DNA of 64,000 bases from assembly GCF_030064675.1 (NCBI RefSeq), contig NZ_CP116413.1, forward strand, positions 2,450,001-2,514,000, given 5' to 3'. The first letter of the stretch is position 1, and each line of letters begins with the position of its first letter. A program made the position numbers and the translations under genes. The notes below the pieces were generated by a model, which saw nothing but the letters and a program-made list of their open reading frames with translations, was not told where the DNA came from and did no database searches. Below, piece after piece: positions 63,389-64,000 of this stretch. The stretch is from Crossiella sp. CA-258035 (GTDB taxonomy: Bacteria; Actinomycetota; Actinomycetes; Mycobacteriales; Pseudonocardiaceae).

Positions 63389-64000
63389 TCACGCTGGGCT
63401 GAAACCCAGGCCCAGTCCGGCCCGCTGCCGGGCGACCTCGATCCCGTCCAGCAGCACGGCCAGCCCGGCCTCGAAGGTCTTCCGCGCCTCGAACTCCAGG
63501 TACGGCGTGTCCCCCCGGTCCTCCTCCGGACCCTCCTGCAACCGCGCCAGCAGCGGGAACCGGGTGCCGAACTCCGGGGCCACCTCGCCGAGGTGCGCCG
63601 AGCGCCCGAACCACCACTCCTCGTCGGTCTGCCCGGTCGCGACCAGCGCCTGCCGCGCCTCGGCGATCGGCTGCGCGGCCCCGCGCACGTACTGCGAGAG
63701 CGCCCCGACCAGCCGCCGCACCAACTCGGTGTCCAGCCCGGTGGCGAAGAGCAGGCCCAGCGTGGTCTCCAGCACGGTGAACTCGCCCGGCCCGAGCACC
63801 GGCCGCGCCTGGGAGACCTGCAGGACCCACGGGTGCCGCAGGTAGAACTCCCAGGTGTCCTCCGCCCACATCGTGATCGCGGCCCGCCAGCCCTCGTCCA
63901 GGTCGTATTCGACCGGCAGCTCGGTCAGCACCCGGTCGTACATCAGGTCGATGAGCTCGTTCTTGTTCGGCACATAGGTGTAGAGCGCCATCGCGGTGCG
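63389..64000 (-). CDS. TetR-family regulator, N-terminus beyond the window
   Basis: The frame runs through the window edge, so the start is not seen. The visible part begins with the end of a TetR helix-turn-helix (MALYTYVPNKNELIDLMYDRV) and continues with a C-terminal ligand domain of the tetracycline-repressor kind (GWRAAITMWAEDTWEFYLRHPWVLQV). Stop at 63389-63391. About 203 residues are visible, so perhaps 30 to 50 are missing. Confidence 0.82.
   Translation of the reverse strand, partial: RTAMALYTYVPNKNELIDLMYDRVLTELPVEYDLDEGWRAAITMWAEDTWEFYLRHPWVLQVSQARPVLGPGEFTVLETTLGLLFATGLDTELVRRLVGALSQYVRGAAQPIAEARQALVATGQTDEEWWFGRSAHLGEVAPEFGTRFPLLARLQEGPEEDRGDTPYLEFEARKTFEAGLAVLLDGIEVARQRAGLGLGFSPA

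Overview
The window is high-GC DNA from an actinomycete. Gene families such as the SAV2177/DUF574 methyltransferases, DUF5313 and DUF7711 proteins, FG-GAP trypsins and ROK regulators all point that way. A 13-bp palindrome, GTCCACWGTGGAC, is scattered through the coding sequence, and my best guess is a member of the Pseudonocardiales. That placement is an inference; no rRNA or other phylogenetic marker is present.

Positions 1 to about 24.6 kb hold the right-hand part of a nonribosomal peptide synthetase (NRPS) cluster. A 5'-truncated synthetase (end of an E domain, then C-A-T) is followed by a 6,517-residue synthetase with the order C-A-T-E-C-A-T-C-A-T-E-C-A-T-C-A-T-E. A major facilitator exporter and an MbtH-like protein follow, with overlapping stop and start codons. 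Every second module carries an epimerase, so the visible product is predicted to alternate D and L strictly over seven residues. The two non-epimerising internal modules of the large protein have acidic pockets that suggest basic L-residues. The last domain is an epimerase and there is no thioesterase, so the chain must be handed on or released by something encoded elsewhere. A 4'-phosphopantetheinyl transferase that could activate the carrier domains lies about 9 kb downstream.

Positions 24.6 to 43.8 kb look like ordinary chromosome with accessory pieces. They include an ArsR-type regulator divergent from a secreted protein across a 20-bp perfect inverted repeat, a secreted peptidase-like hydrolase, and an HdeD-like membrane protein. 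Next come a three-gene unit (secreted discoidin/FnIII/phosphatase protein, MFS transporter, anchored beta-propeller), a phosphoesterase-PPTase pair, and an AbiE-type antitoxin with a beheaded toxin gene. FKBP, thioredoxin reductase, three tandem paralogues of an unknown family, a Tat-exported beta-propeller/amidohydrolase and a VKOR-family protein complete the stretch. An eight-copy 22-bp repeat array in two orientations lies before the VKOR gene.

Positions 43.8 to 52.2 kb carry secreted and carbohydrate-related genes: a trypsin-fold/FG-GAP protein lacking two triad residues, a DUF5313 protein, a GT-B glycosyltransferase, a GH30 glycosidase with a divergent ROK regulator, and a GT39-type membrane protein. 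A 694-bp gene-free stretch (52163-52856) holds three long hairpins in a row.

Positions 52.9 to 64 kb carry regulators and oxidative or export genes: MerR, a SAV2177-type methyltransferase, two cytochromes P450, a secreted alpha/beta hydrolase, TetR regulators beside a P450 and beside a DHA2 exporter/SnoaL pair, a CdiI-like gene with an apparent frameshift, small hypotheticals, and a TetR gene cut by the window end.
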